The translations under genes and the position numbers were made by a program. This document shows positions 1-8,542 of a DNA stretch of 64,000 bases, one piece after another; the stretch's first letter is position 1; every line of letters begins with the position of its first letter. Source of the DNA: Flavobacteriaceae bacterium (GTDB lineage Bacteria > Bacteroidota > Bacteroidia > Flavobacteriales > Flavobacteriaceae); assembly GCA_014238425.1 (NCBI GenBank), contig JABABD010000005.1, positions 124,001 to 188,000 of the forward strand, read 5' to 3'. Below the pieces are notes generated by a model that did not search any database, was not told the DNA's origin, and saw only the letters and a list, made by a program, of their open reading frames with translations.

Positions 1-463
1 TTCTTTCGAACTTTGATTTGTTCAAGAAGATATAATTGAAAAATGTATGAGGAATCACATAATCCGTCATCAAAACGTTGATGAAATTGTTGTTTTTCAA
101 AGTCGCATTTCTCCTGATTCTATTGGCAATCATAGAAAGATTAAGTAAAAATCTGATTCCGAAGAATATAACGCCTAAAGCATAGATTGTCCACAGTATA
201 TTCAACCAATTAATGATACTGGGTTCTTCCTCGATTAGCTGGATATTGGATGTCGCAACAGTATTAATGACTTGTAAATTAGTACTCGGAGCTACTTCAA
301 TATAATGTGTAAATGTCAACAAGGGTATGTAAAACGATAGACCTAATGCAAATAGAAGATAGAAACGTTTGAACGTATGCATGCTCTCTTTTTCAAGAAA
401 AACCTTGTAAAACACTAACAAAATAGTAAGACAGGCCGCCGATTTTATTAAGTACATTTCCAT
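1..463 (-). CDS. M56 family (BlaR1/MecR1-like) membrane peptidase, N-terminal part, cut by window edge
   Basis: The reading frame starts at an ATG at 463, two bases after the stop of the BlaI-type repressor gene, and runs off the left edge, so about 154 residues are visible. They show hydrophobic segments at roughly residues 4-18, 33-48 and 86-105 separated by short polar loops, as in the membrane part of M56 peptidases. The HExxH zinc motif expected further on lies outside the window. In this family an external signal leads to cleavage of the partner BlaI/MecI repressor. Bacteroidota carry many such pairs unrelated to beta-lactams, and no beta-lactamase is nearby. The family call rests on topology and on the coupling to BlaI. 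Confidence 0.75.
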   Translation of the reverse strand, partial: MEMYLIKSAACLTILLVFYKVFLEKESMHTFKRFYLLFALGLSFYIPLLTFTHYIEVAPSTNLQVINTVATSNIQLIEEEPSIINWLNILWTIYALGVIFFGIRFLLNLSMIANRIRRNATLKNNNFINVLMTDYVIPHTFFNYIFLNKSKFER

Positions 464-465
464 AA

Positions 466-831
466 CTACTTCTTTTTAATTTCGTTGTCTATTAAAGCCT
501 TTAGGTCTTCTAGTTCTTCTTTGGTCAAATTGGTTTCCTTAGTAAAAAAAGAAGCAAACTGAGAAGCACTATCGTTAAAGAAATTCTTAATCAGTCCATT
601 AACGTGTTTAGAGAAATAATCCTTTTTCTTGACCAAAGGATAATATTCGCGAGACTTACCATAAAGTGTATAGGCAACAAAACCTTTGTCAGACATTCGC
701 TTTAATAAGGTAGCAATAGTCGTAGTTGCTGGCTTTGGTTCTGGATATGCATCTAATAGATCTTTCATGAAAGCTTTTTCAAACTTCCATAGGTGGTTCA
801 TTAGGTCTTCTTCAGTTTTTGACAATTTCAT
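466..831 (-). CDS. BlaI/MecI/CopY family transcriptional repressor
   Basis: At 121 residues this is the usual length of BlaI/MecI repressors. The N-terminal winged helix (about residues 1-75) begins with the typical 'LSKTEEDLMNHLW' helix and contains 'TTTIATLLKRMSDKGF', the recognition helix and wing entry. The remaining helical tail would form the dimerisation region that the M56 partner cleaves. It is the first gene of a two-gene unit with the M56 gene, separated by two bases. A TACA/TGTA inverted repeat just upstream of its start is a good autoregulatory operator. What signal it answers to cannot be told from this window. Confidence 0.9.
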   Translation of the reverse strand: MKLSKTEEDLMNHLWKFEKAFMKDLLDAYPEPKPATTTIATLLKRMSDKGFVAYTLYGKSREYYPLVKKKDYFSKHVNGLIKNFFNDSASQFASFFTKETNLTKEELEDLKALIDNEIKKK

Positions 832-832
832 A

Positions 833-866
833 CTCTACAAAATTAGAATTAACTCTACAAATGTAG
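833..866 (-). promoter_or_regulatory. Putative BlaI operator
   Basis: CTACAAATGTAG at 855-866 is a perfect 12-bp palindrome with the TACA..TGTA core known from BlaI/MecI operators. The left half-motif ACTCTACAAA occurs at 833-842 and again at 852-861, so two sites may lie in the repressor's own promoter. Seen directly: palindrome, direct repeat and position immediately upstream of the ATG at 831. Binding is inferred. Confidence 0.65.
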
Positions 867-944
867 AATAAAAATAATAAAATCCAAATTTCCTCATGTT
901 AAGATTATCAAAAAATGTAATTTTATAATGAACAAAAGCACTTT

Positions 945-2120
945 ATGATGAAACGATTACTACTTATTTTTTGTCTTGTAGCGTTTAATTATGGGATATC
1001 TCAAACTGTAAGCGATTTGATCAATGCGGTAGATATCAGTGAACTCACATTAACACTTAATGAATTCAGCGGCGAAGTATCTACTGTGGTTGATGGCAAT
1101 ACTGTGACCATTCTCAATCGTGTGAGTAATAGCGATAACAATTTGGCGGCAGACTATCTATTGCAAAAATTCAACGCTATCTCAGGCCTTACCGTAAATA
1201 ATGATATATATGCGGCAGGTGCTAATGGCGGCCGCAATATTATTGCTACGCAACTAGGACAGACCAATCCGAATGACATTTATATTATCTGTGCGCACTA
1301 CGATTCTGTTGCTAATTACTGTGCAGATGATAACGTAAGTGGAACCGCAGCGGTGTTGGAAATTGCAAGAATCCTGTCGCAACAAAATACAGATAATACC
1401 ATAGTTTACGCACTTTGGGATCAAGAAGAAATAGGTCTGGTAGGATCAAATAACTATGCTGAAGCAGCAACCGTTAGAGGAGATAATATTTTAGCCGTTC
1501 TTAATATGGACATGATGGCATATGAAAATGACGGCGACAACGAGTTTGATATTGATGTTCGTAATATCGGAAATTCTCTTGCTATGAAGGATGACATAAT
1601 AAGTGCTTTAAATACATATAAACTTAGTAATGCTATTGATTTAACGGCTAATGTTGTAGATCCAGGCACGCCACAAAGTGATCATAAACCTTTTTGGGAT
1701 GAAGGCTTTACGGCATTACTTTTAGGCGAGGCATGGTCAACAGGTGATCGTACACCACATTGGCATCTGCCTACAGATAGAATAAGTACTCTGGATTTAG
1801 ATTATTATCACGATATGGTAAAATTGGCAATGGCTTACACAGCAACTAAGGCTGGATTGAATACATTATCTGTTGCTGAGTTTGATGGCTTAAACGTGAA
1901 TTTGTTCCCAAATCCTATCAAAGATAATCTGAACATAAAGCTATCTAATGTTGTAGAAACAAAAGTTAATATCTACGATATCAATGGAAAGAAACTTCAT
2001 GAACAAAAAATATCAAATATAAATACAACAATAGACGTTTCTGAATTCTCGTCAGGAATCTATTTTGTTAAGTTGATGAATAATAAAGGAGAGCGTACTT
2101 TAAAGTTGGTCAAGAAGTAG
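945..2120 (+). CDS. Secreted M28 family zinc aminopeptidase with T9SS sorting domain
   Basis: A 391-residue protein with a signal peptide ending near residue 20. The M28 catalytic core has its ligands in order: H118 and D120 in 'AHYDS', bridging D129 in 'DDNVSG', the general base pair E161/E162 in 'WDQEEIG', D189 in 'NMDMMAY', and a terminal His (H274) in 'HLPTD'. Residues about 315-391 form a type IX secretion C-terminal domain with the 'NLFPNP' start and a terminal 'LKLVKK', so the enzyme should be exported through T9SS and released or anchored at the surface. It likely removes N-terminal residues from peptides outside the cell. It stands alone and overlaps the convergent EamA gene by 11 bases. 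Confidence 0.93.
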   Translation: MMKRLLLIFCLVAFNYGISQTVSDLINAVDISELTLTLNEFSGEVSTVVDGNTVTILNRVSNSDNNLAADYLLQKFNAISGLTVNNDIYAAGANGGRNIIATQLGQTNPNDIYIICAHYDSVANYCADDNVSGTAAVLEIARILSQQNTDNTIVYALWDQEEIGLVGSNNYAEAATVRGDNILAVLNMDMMAYENDGDNEFDIDVRNIGNSLAMKDDIISALNTYKLSNAIDLTANVVDPGTPQSDHKPFWDEGFTALLLGEAWSTGDRTPHWHLPTDRISTLDLDYYHDMVKLAMAYTATKAGLNTLSVAEFDGLNVNLFPNPIKDNLNIKLSNVVETKVNIYDINGKKLHEQKISNINTTIDVSEFSSGIYFVKLMNNKGERTLKLVKK

Positions 2121-2979
2121 TTTTCTTTTTAGTTCTCAGACTTTCTATAATGACTGTTGCTATAATTAGCAATCCTCCAAAAAAAGTATTCGTATTTGGA
2201 ATTTCATTCAAGAAGAAATAAGCTATAATAATTCCGTAGATAGGTTGCATGCTTGCAATAATACTAGCCGTACTTACTTTAAAGTACTTTAAGCTGGCTA
2301 TGAACATCGTATGCCCTATTGCTGTTGTAAGTAATGCTAAAAGAATAACATAAGGGAATTGAGATTTTATACCTGATGTATCCATAAAATATAAGGTAGG
2401 AATAAGTACAATGCTCAAAATAAAAACTTGATAGAACATAAGTACAGTGCCATTATAATTGGTTACATGACGCTTGAGAATGAGTGTTCTAAGTGAGTAG
2501 CATGTTGCTGAGACAACTCCTAACAAGATTCCTCTTACCTCGTTACTGCCAAAATCAAACTCTGGAGCGAGTATGTAAATACCCAATAATACCAGTAAAC
2601 CAAGTACTATATGCATTGGGTCGAACTTTACTTTTACAAAAAGAGGCTCTAGTAAGGCCGTAATAATTGGAAATGTGAATAACGATAACATACCAATCGC
2701 CACATTCGAAAGTTTTAAAGAGTAGAAATAGGTAATCCAGTGAGCTCCTAAGAACAGTGAACTGAGTATGAATGTAGTTACATCTTTTTTTGAATGTAAT
2801 TTGAGATTGGCTTTTTTGTATTTACAAAAGATAAATAGAAAAATAACTGCTAAAAAACACCGCCACCATATAATTACAGGTGTAGGCATGTCAATAAATT
2901 TCCCTAAGGCTCCAGATGTACTTATAAAAAGTGTTGCTAGATTTAGTTCAAGGACTTGCCTTAAATGTTGGTTTCTCAT
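2110..2979 (-). CDS. DMT superfamily transporter, EamA family
   Basis: A 289-residue integral membrane protein with about ten hydrophobic segments in two five-helix halves, the EamA duplicated architecture. The second half carries the 'ALLTTAIGHTMFIASLKY' and 'ASIIASMQPIYGIIIAYFFLNE' stretches typical of the repeat. These proteins export or exchange small metabolites, often amino acids, but the substrate cannot be predicted. Its ATG abuts the stop of the upstream DoxX-like gene with no gap, so the two are translationally linked. The 3' end overlaps the convergent M28 gene by 11 bases, and no terminator hairpin is visible there. Confidence 0.9.
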   Translation of the reverse strand: MRNQHLRQVLELNLATLFISTSGALGKFIDMPTPVIIWWRCFLAVIFLFIFCKYKKANLKLHSKKDVTTFILSSLFLGAHWITYFYSLKLSNVAIGMLSLFTFPIITALLEPLFVKVKFDPMHIVLGLLVLLGIYILAPEFDFGSNEVRGILLGVVSATCYSLRTLILKRHVTNYNGTVLMFYQVFILSIVLIPTLYFMDTSGIKSQFPYVILLALLTTAIGHTMFIASLKYFKVSTASIIASMQPIYGIIIAYFFLNEIPNTNTFFGGLLIIATVIIESLRTKKKTTS

Positions 2980-4218
2980 TTAACGATTATAAGGTCTTTC
3001 ATTTATCCAATTAAAGCCTCTTGAGTATAATAATATGTCATTTAAGTCTTTTTTAGAGAAAATGATTTTTAAGCTATCACCGTCTATACTCCCATTCATT
3101 TCTAAGAAAACAGCATTAGATCTAGAATAATTGAAGTAGGTAGTATCAGAATCTTTTTTATACATTAATATTTTCCTAGTTGTTGAGTCAGGTTTAAATG
3201 TATAGCGATGCTTTATATCGTCCATAGTTTTAACAACAGCTCGATTTTTTTGATCTATGATCAAATAACGCCAGCGTTCTGTATCTGTAATTATTGGCTG
3301 TAGCGTATCGTTATTTTTAATAAAATGTGATACTTCCCAAATACCAAACATATGGGGTTTATCGTCTCTATTTTTACCTCGATCATTATTTAATCCTTGT
3401 ATAAGGAAAAATCCAGTGAGTACGACTACAAAAACTAGTTTCAACCAAAAGATGACCTTATGATATGTTTTGTCTTTTATCGGGTTGTAATAATCGTACT
3501 TCTTGATCGCTTTGTTCTGTATAAAAACGTTTATAAATCGTTTCAAGTCAGTACTGAAAATAAATAAGGCCATTAATGCAAGATGTACTGAGAAGATTTT
3601 TACAGGAATATCATACATAAAGTTCATCACAGCTACGTGCATCATGACACCCATAGTAATAAAAGCTCCAAGAGTTGATGTTTTTCTAGGAATTAAAAGA
3701 AGGCCACCAGAAATTTCCATAATGCCCATAAAAAGGTTAAATCCTTTAGAATATCCGAGATATGTCCAAGCGAGACCCATTGGAGAAAAATTACCTAAAG
3801 GCTCTAACATTCGTGTTAATGACGGATAAGGAAATTGAAGTTGAATAATTTTCACGAATCCATAGGTGAACATAAAAAAGATTAAGTAGACTCTGAGAAT
3901 AACTATGAACCAATAAAACAGTTTGTTATAACTTTTTCTAGAGCGATCCAAAACTATCCATAAAAGAGACACAAGAAATGCCAAGACCACATTCATAAAA
4001 AGTGTTGCATACGCATAGGTGTGATCGCCGCTGCCAAAGCCACTCACGTTATATTCGTAATCAAAACCTAATATATCACCAAACCATCTAGTAGGTGCCT
4101 CAACAAGAGCACTGAAGAACATGAGAAAAATATACAGTGAAAAATAAGCGAAAATGAACTTGAATAAAGCTTTTTTAGTAAAACCCCATACATCGTGATA
4201 CTCTTGTGTTAATAGCAT
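2980..4218 (-). CDS. DoxX-like integral membrane protein with C-terminal soluble domain
   Basis: A 412-residue protein. The first 290 residues hold several membrane segments, including the glycine-rich 'GIMEISGGLLLIPRKTSTLGAF' type segment characteristic of DoxX/DoxD-related proteins. The last 120 residues are polar and beta-rich, probably a periplasmic domain, and look like the lipocalin-type tails attached to such proteins in Bacteroidota. The function is not known; DoxX relatives are linked to quinone-dependent redox and thiol stress. It sits between the M20 dipeptidase gene (36-base gap) and the EamA gene (no gap) in one leftward unit. The family call is good, the role is open. Confidence 0.75.
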   Translation of the reverse strand: MLLTQEYHDVWGFTKKALFKFIFAYFSLYIFLMFFSALVEAPTRWFGDILGFDYEYNVSGFGSGDHTYAYATLFMNVVLAFLVSLLWIVLDRSRKSYNKLFYWFIVILRVYLIFFMFTYGFVKIIQLQFPYPSLTRMLEPLGNFSPMGLAWTYLGYSKGFNLFMGIMEISGGLLLIPRKTSTLGAFITMGVMMHVAVMNFMYDIPVKIFSVHLALMALFIFSTDLKRFINVFIQNKAIKKYDYYNPIKDKTYHKVIFWLKLVFVVVLTGFFLIQGLNNDRGKNRDDKPHMFGIWEVSHFIKNNDTLQPIITDTERWRYLIIDQKNRAVVKTMDDIKHRYTFKPDSTTRKILMYKKDSDTTYFNYSRSNAVFLEMNGSIDGDSLKIIFSKKDLNDILLYSRGFNWINERPYNR

Positions 4219-4254
4219 ACTCTTTTATAGTTTAGATAGTTGATTTGAGTTAGT

Positions 4255-5643
4255 TTACTTCGACATTTCGGTAAAATATTTATAGAATAAAGGAATCGTC
4301 TCAATGCCTTTTAAATAATTCCATACCCCAAAATGCTCGTTAGGTGAATGTATAGCATCGCTGTCCAATCCGAATCCCATTAATATTGTTTTACTTTTTA
4401 ATTCTTGCTCAAATAGCGACACTATGGGGATGCTGCCACCACTACGTTGCGGAATTGGTGTTTGCCCAAATGTATCACTATAGGCTTTAGCTGCTGCTTT
4501 ATAACCTAGACTATCAATTGGTGTTACATAACCTTGCCCTCCATGATGAGGTGTTACCTTTATGGTCACACCTTTGGGAGCTATGCTTTCAAAATGCTTC
4601 TTGAATAGCTCGGTAATCTCTTCCCAATCTTGATGTGGTACTAAACGCATAGAAATTTTCGCGTAAGCTTTACTAGCAATCACTGTTTTTGCACCTTCAC
4701 CAGTATACCCACCCCAAATACCATTAACATCTAAGGTTGGTCTTATGGAATTACGCTCGTTTGTAGAATAGCCCTCTTCCCCATATACTGCTTCAATATC
4801 TAATGATTTTTTATAGGCTTCTAGCGAGAACGGTGCTTTTGCCATTTCTATACGCTCTTCTTTTGAAAGATTCTCGACCTTGTCATAAAACCCAGGAATA
4901 GTAATATGATTGTTTTCATCATGTAGCGAGGCAACCATTTTTGTGAGAATATTAATAGGATTGGCGACCGCTCCACCATACAATCCAGAATGCAAATCGC
5001 GATTAGGACCTGTAACTTCCACTTCTACATAACTAAGTCCGCGAAGCCCAGTTGTTATCGACGGAACATCTTTAGCAATCATTCCCGTATCGGAAATCAA
5101 AATGACATCGTTTTTAAGTTTCTCTTGATTCTTTTTTACAAACCCACTTAAACTCTTACTGCCAACTTCTTCTTCGCCTTCAATCATGAACTTAACATTG
5201 CATGGTAGTTGATTGGTAGAAGTCATAAACTCAAAGGCTTTAACGTGCATGTACATTTGTCCTTTGTCGTCACAAGATCCACGAGCAAAAATGGCACCTT
5301 CAGGATGAATATCAGTTTTTTTGATAACTGGCTCAAAAGGAGGTGAATCCCACAAATCCATTGGATCTGGCGGTTGCACATCATAATGACCATAAACTAA
5401 AACGGTCGGTAAGTTTTTGTCGATTATTTTTTCGCCATAAACAATAGGGTATCCTTCTGTTTCACAGATTTCAACACTATCACAACCTGCTTTTTCTAGG
5501 CTTTTTTTGATTTCATCAGCTGTTTTAAGAACATCATTTTTGTAAGCGGAATTGGCGCTAATTGAAGGTAGTTTAAGAAGGTCGATAAGTTCTTTTAGAA
5601 AGCGTTCTTTATGCTCTTCTATGTAAGTTTTTATGTGTTTCAT
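4255..5643 (-). CDS. M20 family dipeptidase (CNDP2-like)
   Basis: A 462-residue cytosolic metallopeptidase without a signal peptide. Metal ligands and catalytic residues follow the CNDP2/PepV pattern: H86 and D88 in 'YGHYDVQPP', bridging Asp in 'SCDDKGQ' (residues 123-129), general base E158 and ligand E159 in 'GEEEVGS', D185 in 'ISDTG', and H432 in 'AIHSPNEH'. H218 in 'RDLHSG' belongs to the lid/dimerisation domain. It should cleave dipeptides and small peptides for amino-acid recycling. It is the first gene of a leftward unit with the DoxX-like and EamA genes, which could mean peptide hydrolysis coupled to export of an amino acid, but this is only suggestive. Confidence 0.92.
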   Translation of the reverse strand: MKHIKTYIEEHKERFLKELIDLLKLPSISANSAYKNDVLKTADEIKKSLEKAGCDSVEICETEGYPIVYGEKIIDKNLPTVLVYGHYDVQPPDPMDLWDSPPFEPVIKKTDIHPEGAIFARGSCDDKGQMYMHVKAFEFMTSTNQLPCNVKFMIEGEEEVGSKSLSGFVKKNQEKLKNDVILISDTGMIAKDVPSITTGLRGLSYVEVEVTGPNRDLHSGLYGGAVANPINILTKMVASLHDENNHITIPGFYDKVENLSKEERIEMAKAPFSLEAYKKSLDIEAVYGEEGYSTNERNSIRPTLDVNGIWGGYTGEGAKTVIASKAYAKISMRLVPHQDWEEITELFKKHFESIAPKGVTIKVTPHHGGQGYVTPIDSLGYKAAAKAYSDTFGQTPIPQRSGGSIPIVSLFEQELKSKTILMGFGLDSDAIHSPNEHFGVWNYLKGIETIPLFYKYFTEMSK

Positions 5644-5706
5644 TTATGATTGGTTTTGTTCAAAATTACTAAAATGTAATGGTTACTTAATATCTCATTT
5701 TAAACT

Positions 5707-7197
5707 CTATTGATTATTCTCGACAAGAAATTCTGTGTAAAATTCTTTCATTTTCTTAATGGTGTCTTTTATAACTTTATTATTTACTGAACAATAACCC
5801 ATGACAAGACCATTTTCTTTAGATCCATTAATGAAATAATTGCTTAAAGGGTGTGCGATAAGCCCTTTATTAGCCAAATAACTGGCTAGTTGCTGGTCTT
5901 TAACACCTTCTTTTAAAGAGCCTATTATATGCAATCCAGTATTGTTTGAATCAAGAGAAATTTCATCATTGAAATTTGATAAAAAAACATCTTGAAATAT
6001 TTTTTTGCGTTCAATTGAAACTTCAATAACATTTCTCAAATGCTTGTTGAGGTAATCTTTTTCGATGAAAGAACTTAAAATTCTCTGCTGTGCTGGAGCT
6101 ACGAACCTGCTTGATTGCTGATATATCGCACTTATAGGTTCAATTAAATAGTGAGGTACGATCATATACCCCATTCTTATGGATGGATGCAAAAGTTTGT
6201 TGAAAGTGCCCAAATAAATCACTCGATTCTGACTGTCTAAACTAAGCATTGAAGCTACTGGATTTTCCCAATTGCTAAACTCATGATCATAATCGTCTTC
6301 AATTATAATTGCATTTTTATTGTCGGCCCATTTTAATACTTCCAATCTCCTCTTAATGCTCATCTTTATACCAGTAGGGTATTGATTAGATGGTGTGGTA
6401 TACACTAATTTTGGTTTTGCTGGGCTCACACTGGTCATATTGATGCCTTCTTCATCAATAGTGGCGGAATGAATTTTTGCTGTGAGGCTTTTAAAAAGGT
6501 TATAGGCGTGAGGATAAACAGGGTTCTCAAGAATCACTTCATCATTTTTATCAATCAATGAACTGCCAATTAAATACAGTGAGTGAAGTGAACCAGTTGT
6601 AATGATGATTTGAGAGGCATCACAATCTATGTTTCTGTAGATTTTTAAATAGTTCGCAATATTATAACGAAGGGATTCTATGCCAGTAGTCATTGAGTAG
6701 GTCAATTCAGACGACCGTACTGATTTCCAATAATTATTGGACAAGTTTTTCCATTGATTGATTGGGAATATATCTAGCGGAGGTAATCCAGGTCTAAAAG
6801 CAATGCTGCGTTCAGAAGTGTTATTAACGATATGGAAGTTCTTATTAAAGGCTTGACTACGCTTAGAAACTTTGGGGTACTTGCCTTTTTGTTGAGTCAC
6901 CCTAATAGTATATTTTATCTTCTTGTTTTTCGCAGAGCTTACATAGTATCCAGATCCTTGACTTGATGTAATGTATTTTTCCAATAATAATAAATCGTAG
7001 GCCTTAATAACGGTGCTTCGTGAAATATCTAGGTCTTTAGCAAGTATTCTTGTTGGAGGTAATTTAAAGTCATTGGCAAGCATCCTGTTTATGATTGCTT
7101 TTTTTATGGAATCGTACAAACTTGAGTATATGTGTGTAGTGCTGTCTTTTTTGTCAAAACCACAATCAATTAGGATGTTTTTTATGTTGAATTGCAA
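5707..7197 (-). CDS. MocR-type regulator: GntR winged helix fused to PLP aminotransferase fold
   Basis: A 496-residue protein with two parts. Residues about 22-85 are a GntR winged helix ('LPPTRILAKDLDISRSTVIKAYD'-type core, then 'QGSGYYV'). Residues 130-490 are a class I aminotransferase-like domain with the PLP-binding pieces 'TPSNQYPTG' (266-275), D301/D302 in 'EDDYDHEF', Schiff-base lysine K334 in 'GTFNKLLHP' and R341 in 'RMGY'. MocR proteins (GabR, PdxR, DdlR, TauR) sense an amino acid or amine as a PLP adduct. The start is a TTG at 7197, since an in-frame stop precedes it closely and no early ATG exists. It is divergent from the M14/SusCD locus, for which it is the obvious regulator. 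Confidence 0.9.
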   Translation of the reverse strand: MQFNIKNILIDCGFDKKDSTTHIYSSLYDSIKKAIINRMLANDFKLPPTRILAKDLDISRSTVIKAYDLLLLEKYITSSQGSGYYVSSAKNKKIKYTIRVTQQKGKYPKVSKRSQAFNKNFHIVNNTSERSIAFRPGLPPLDIFPINQWKNLSNNYWKSVRSSELTYSMTTGIESLRYNIANYLKIYRNIDCDASQIIITTGSLHSLYLIGSSLIDKNDEVILENPVYPHAYNLFKSLTAKIHSATIDEEGINMTSVSPAKPKLVYTTPSNQYPTGIKMSIKRRLEVLKWADNKNAIIIEDDYDHEFSNWENPVASMLSLDSQNRVIYLGTFNKLLHPSIRMGYMIVPHYLIEPISAIYQQSSRFVAPAQQRILSSFIEKDYLNKHLRNVIEVSIERKKIFQDVFLSNFNDEISLDSNNTGLHIIGSLKEGVKDQQLASYLANKGLIAHPLSNYFINGSKENGLVMGYCSVNNKVIKDTIKKMKEFYTEFLVENNQ

Positions 7198-7230
7198 ATT
7201 GGTATGTTATGAAATTGTAAAATTGGTATG
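7196..7230. promoter_or_regulatory. Direct-repeat operator candidate for the MocR regulator
   Basis: The 11-mer AAATTGGTATG occurs perfectly at 7196-7206 and 7220-7230, 24 bp apart in phase. The inner hexamer TGGTAT is the complement of ATACCA, the direct-repeat half-site known for GabR of Bacillus. The left copy overlaps the TTG start of the MocR gene, and both lie in the divergent region facing the M14/SusC operon. A MocR dimer could bind both copies, repress itself and control the operon. Repeat and positions are seen; binding is inferred. Confidence 0.6.
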
Positions 7231-7280
7231 CTCAATATACAATGATATTCAGTTAACTTTATAATAGATTCTTAATTTTT

Positions 7281-8528
7281 ATGAAATTAATTTATCATCA
7301 ATCAATTATTAAAATAGTGTTTTTTAGTTTTCTGTTTTTGTCTGGATGTGCATCTGTCAAAACTGTAAACTTTAAAACTCCTGTTGATACTACGAAAAAA
7401 TCAATTACCACTCAGGTGAAGAAAACGTTTTTTCTTAATGGGTTAGGCGTATATGCAAGCAATCAGTTTGATGGCGCAAGATTAAATGATTTTGTAAAGA
7501 AGAATGATAGCACGGCATTAGTTTTAATTAATCCTGAAAACGGCCCAATAAACAATAGTGCCTATTACGCCTTTGAAACCTGGTCAAATAGTCCTAAACC
7601 TTTTTATTTCACTTTTAAATATCCAAAAGGATATAAACATCGATACATCCCTAAAATAAAGGCTAAGAACCAATGGGGGATTATAGACACGTTGGATGTC
7701 TTTAGAACAGATAGTATTGTAACCATTAAAATACATCTAACCAAAACACCACAAACTATTGCCGCCCAAGAGGTTCAGTCTTCGACTGATGTAAAGAATT
7801 GGTATACTAATTTAATTAAAGAGAAAAAGGAGTACGTTAGTTTAGAAAGTATAGGTAAATCTACTTTAGGTAGAAATTTACCGGTCTTAAATATAGGTCG
7901 AGGAGATAGAAGGGGTAAAGATGTTATTGTGTTATTAACGCGGCAACATCCACCTGAAGTTACGGGTTACTATGCGTTTCAAAGTTTTTTAGAAACAATA
8001 TTAGACAATTCTGAATTATCTCAACAGTTCTTGAATAAGTATCATGTTTTGGCATTTCCTATTATGAATCCTGATGGTGTAGACCTTGGCCATTGGCGTC
8101 ATAATGCTAATGGTGTAGATACCAATAGGGATTGGTCGATATATAACCAACCAGAAATCAAGCAAGCGGTTAAATATATTACCAAAACAATGAAAAAGGA
8201 CAAAGCAAGATTGGCATTAGGATTGGATTTTCATTCAACTTGGTACGATGTTTTTTATACAAACAAGATTCGCGAGGGAACGACATTGCCAAACTTTATC
8301 GACGATTGGTTTTCCTCTTTAGAGGAGAACATTCCGGATTACAAAGTAAATGAAGCTTCTGGAAATAGTACGAAACCAGTTTCTAAAGGATGGTTTTTGT
8401 ACGGACATAATGCTGTAGGTATCACCTATGAAATTGGAGACACAACATCTAAACAAAATATAGAGATCATTGGCAGGACATCTGCTCAAGAAATGATGAA
8501 AATTTTGCTAACCACAAATAATTATTAA
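7281..8528 (+). CDS. M14 family zinc carboxypeptidase lipoprotein (cytosolic-carboxypeptidase-like)
   Basis: A 415-residue protein with a lipoprotein signal, lipobox Cys at 23 in 'LSGCAS'. Residues about 50-160 form a beta-sandwich similar to the N-terminal domain of AGBL/CCP deglutamylases. The M14 catalytic domain follows: zinc ligands H223 and E226 in 'RQHPPEVTG', H318 in 'LDFHSTW', substrate-binding R283 in 'VDTNRDW', and catalytic E384 in 'ITYEIGD'. Relatives remove C-terminal or side-chain-linked glutamates, and other M14 enzymes cleave gamma-D-glutamyl bonds in murein peptides, so a glutamyl-type substrate is plausible but unproven. It is the first gene of the SusCD locus, 14 bases before susC, and should act in the periplasm or at the outer membrane. 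Confidence 0.88.
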   Translation: MKLIYHQSIIKIVFFSFLFLSGCASVKTVNFKTPVDTTKKSITTQVKKTFFLNGLGVYASNQFDGARLNDFVKKNDSTALVLINPENGPINNSAYYAFETWSNSPKPFYFTFKYPKGYKHRYIPKIKAKNQWGIIDTLDVFRTDSIVTIKIHLTKTPQTIAAQEVQSSTDVKNWYTNLIKEKKEYVSLESIGKSTLGRNLPVLNIGRGDRRGKDVIVLLTRQHPPEVTGYYAFQSFLETILDNSELSQQFLNKYHVLAFPIMNPDGVDLGHWRHNANGVDTNRDWSIYNQPEIKQAVKYITKTMKKDKARLALGLDFHSTWYDVFYTNKIREGTTLPNFIDDWFSSLEENIPDYKVNEASGNSTKPVSKGWFLYGHNAVGITYEIGDTTSKQNIEIIGRTSAQEMMKILLTTNNY

Positions 8529-8542
8529 CTAATCTAAAAAGT

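Noticed and set aside
1..831. BlaR1/BlaI pair as a beta-lactam resistance locus
   Set aside because: No beta-lactamase or PBP gene is adjacent, and M56/BlaI pairs in Bacteroidota control many other functions.
686..871. Open frame opposite the BlaI repressor gene
   Set aside because: It runs antisense to a well-supported gene, has no family features and covers the operator; the same holds for the other antisense frames inside large genes.
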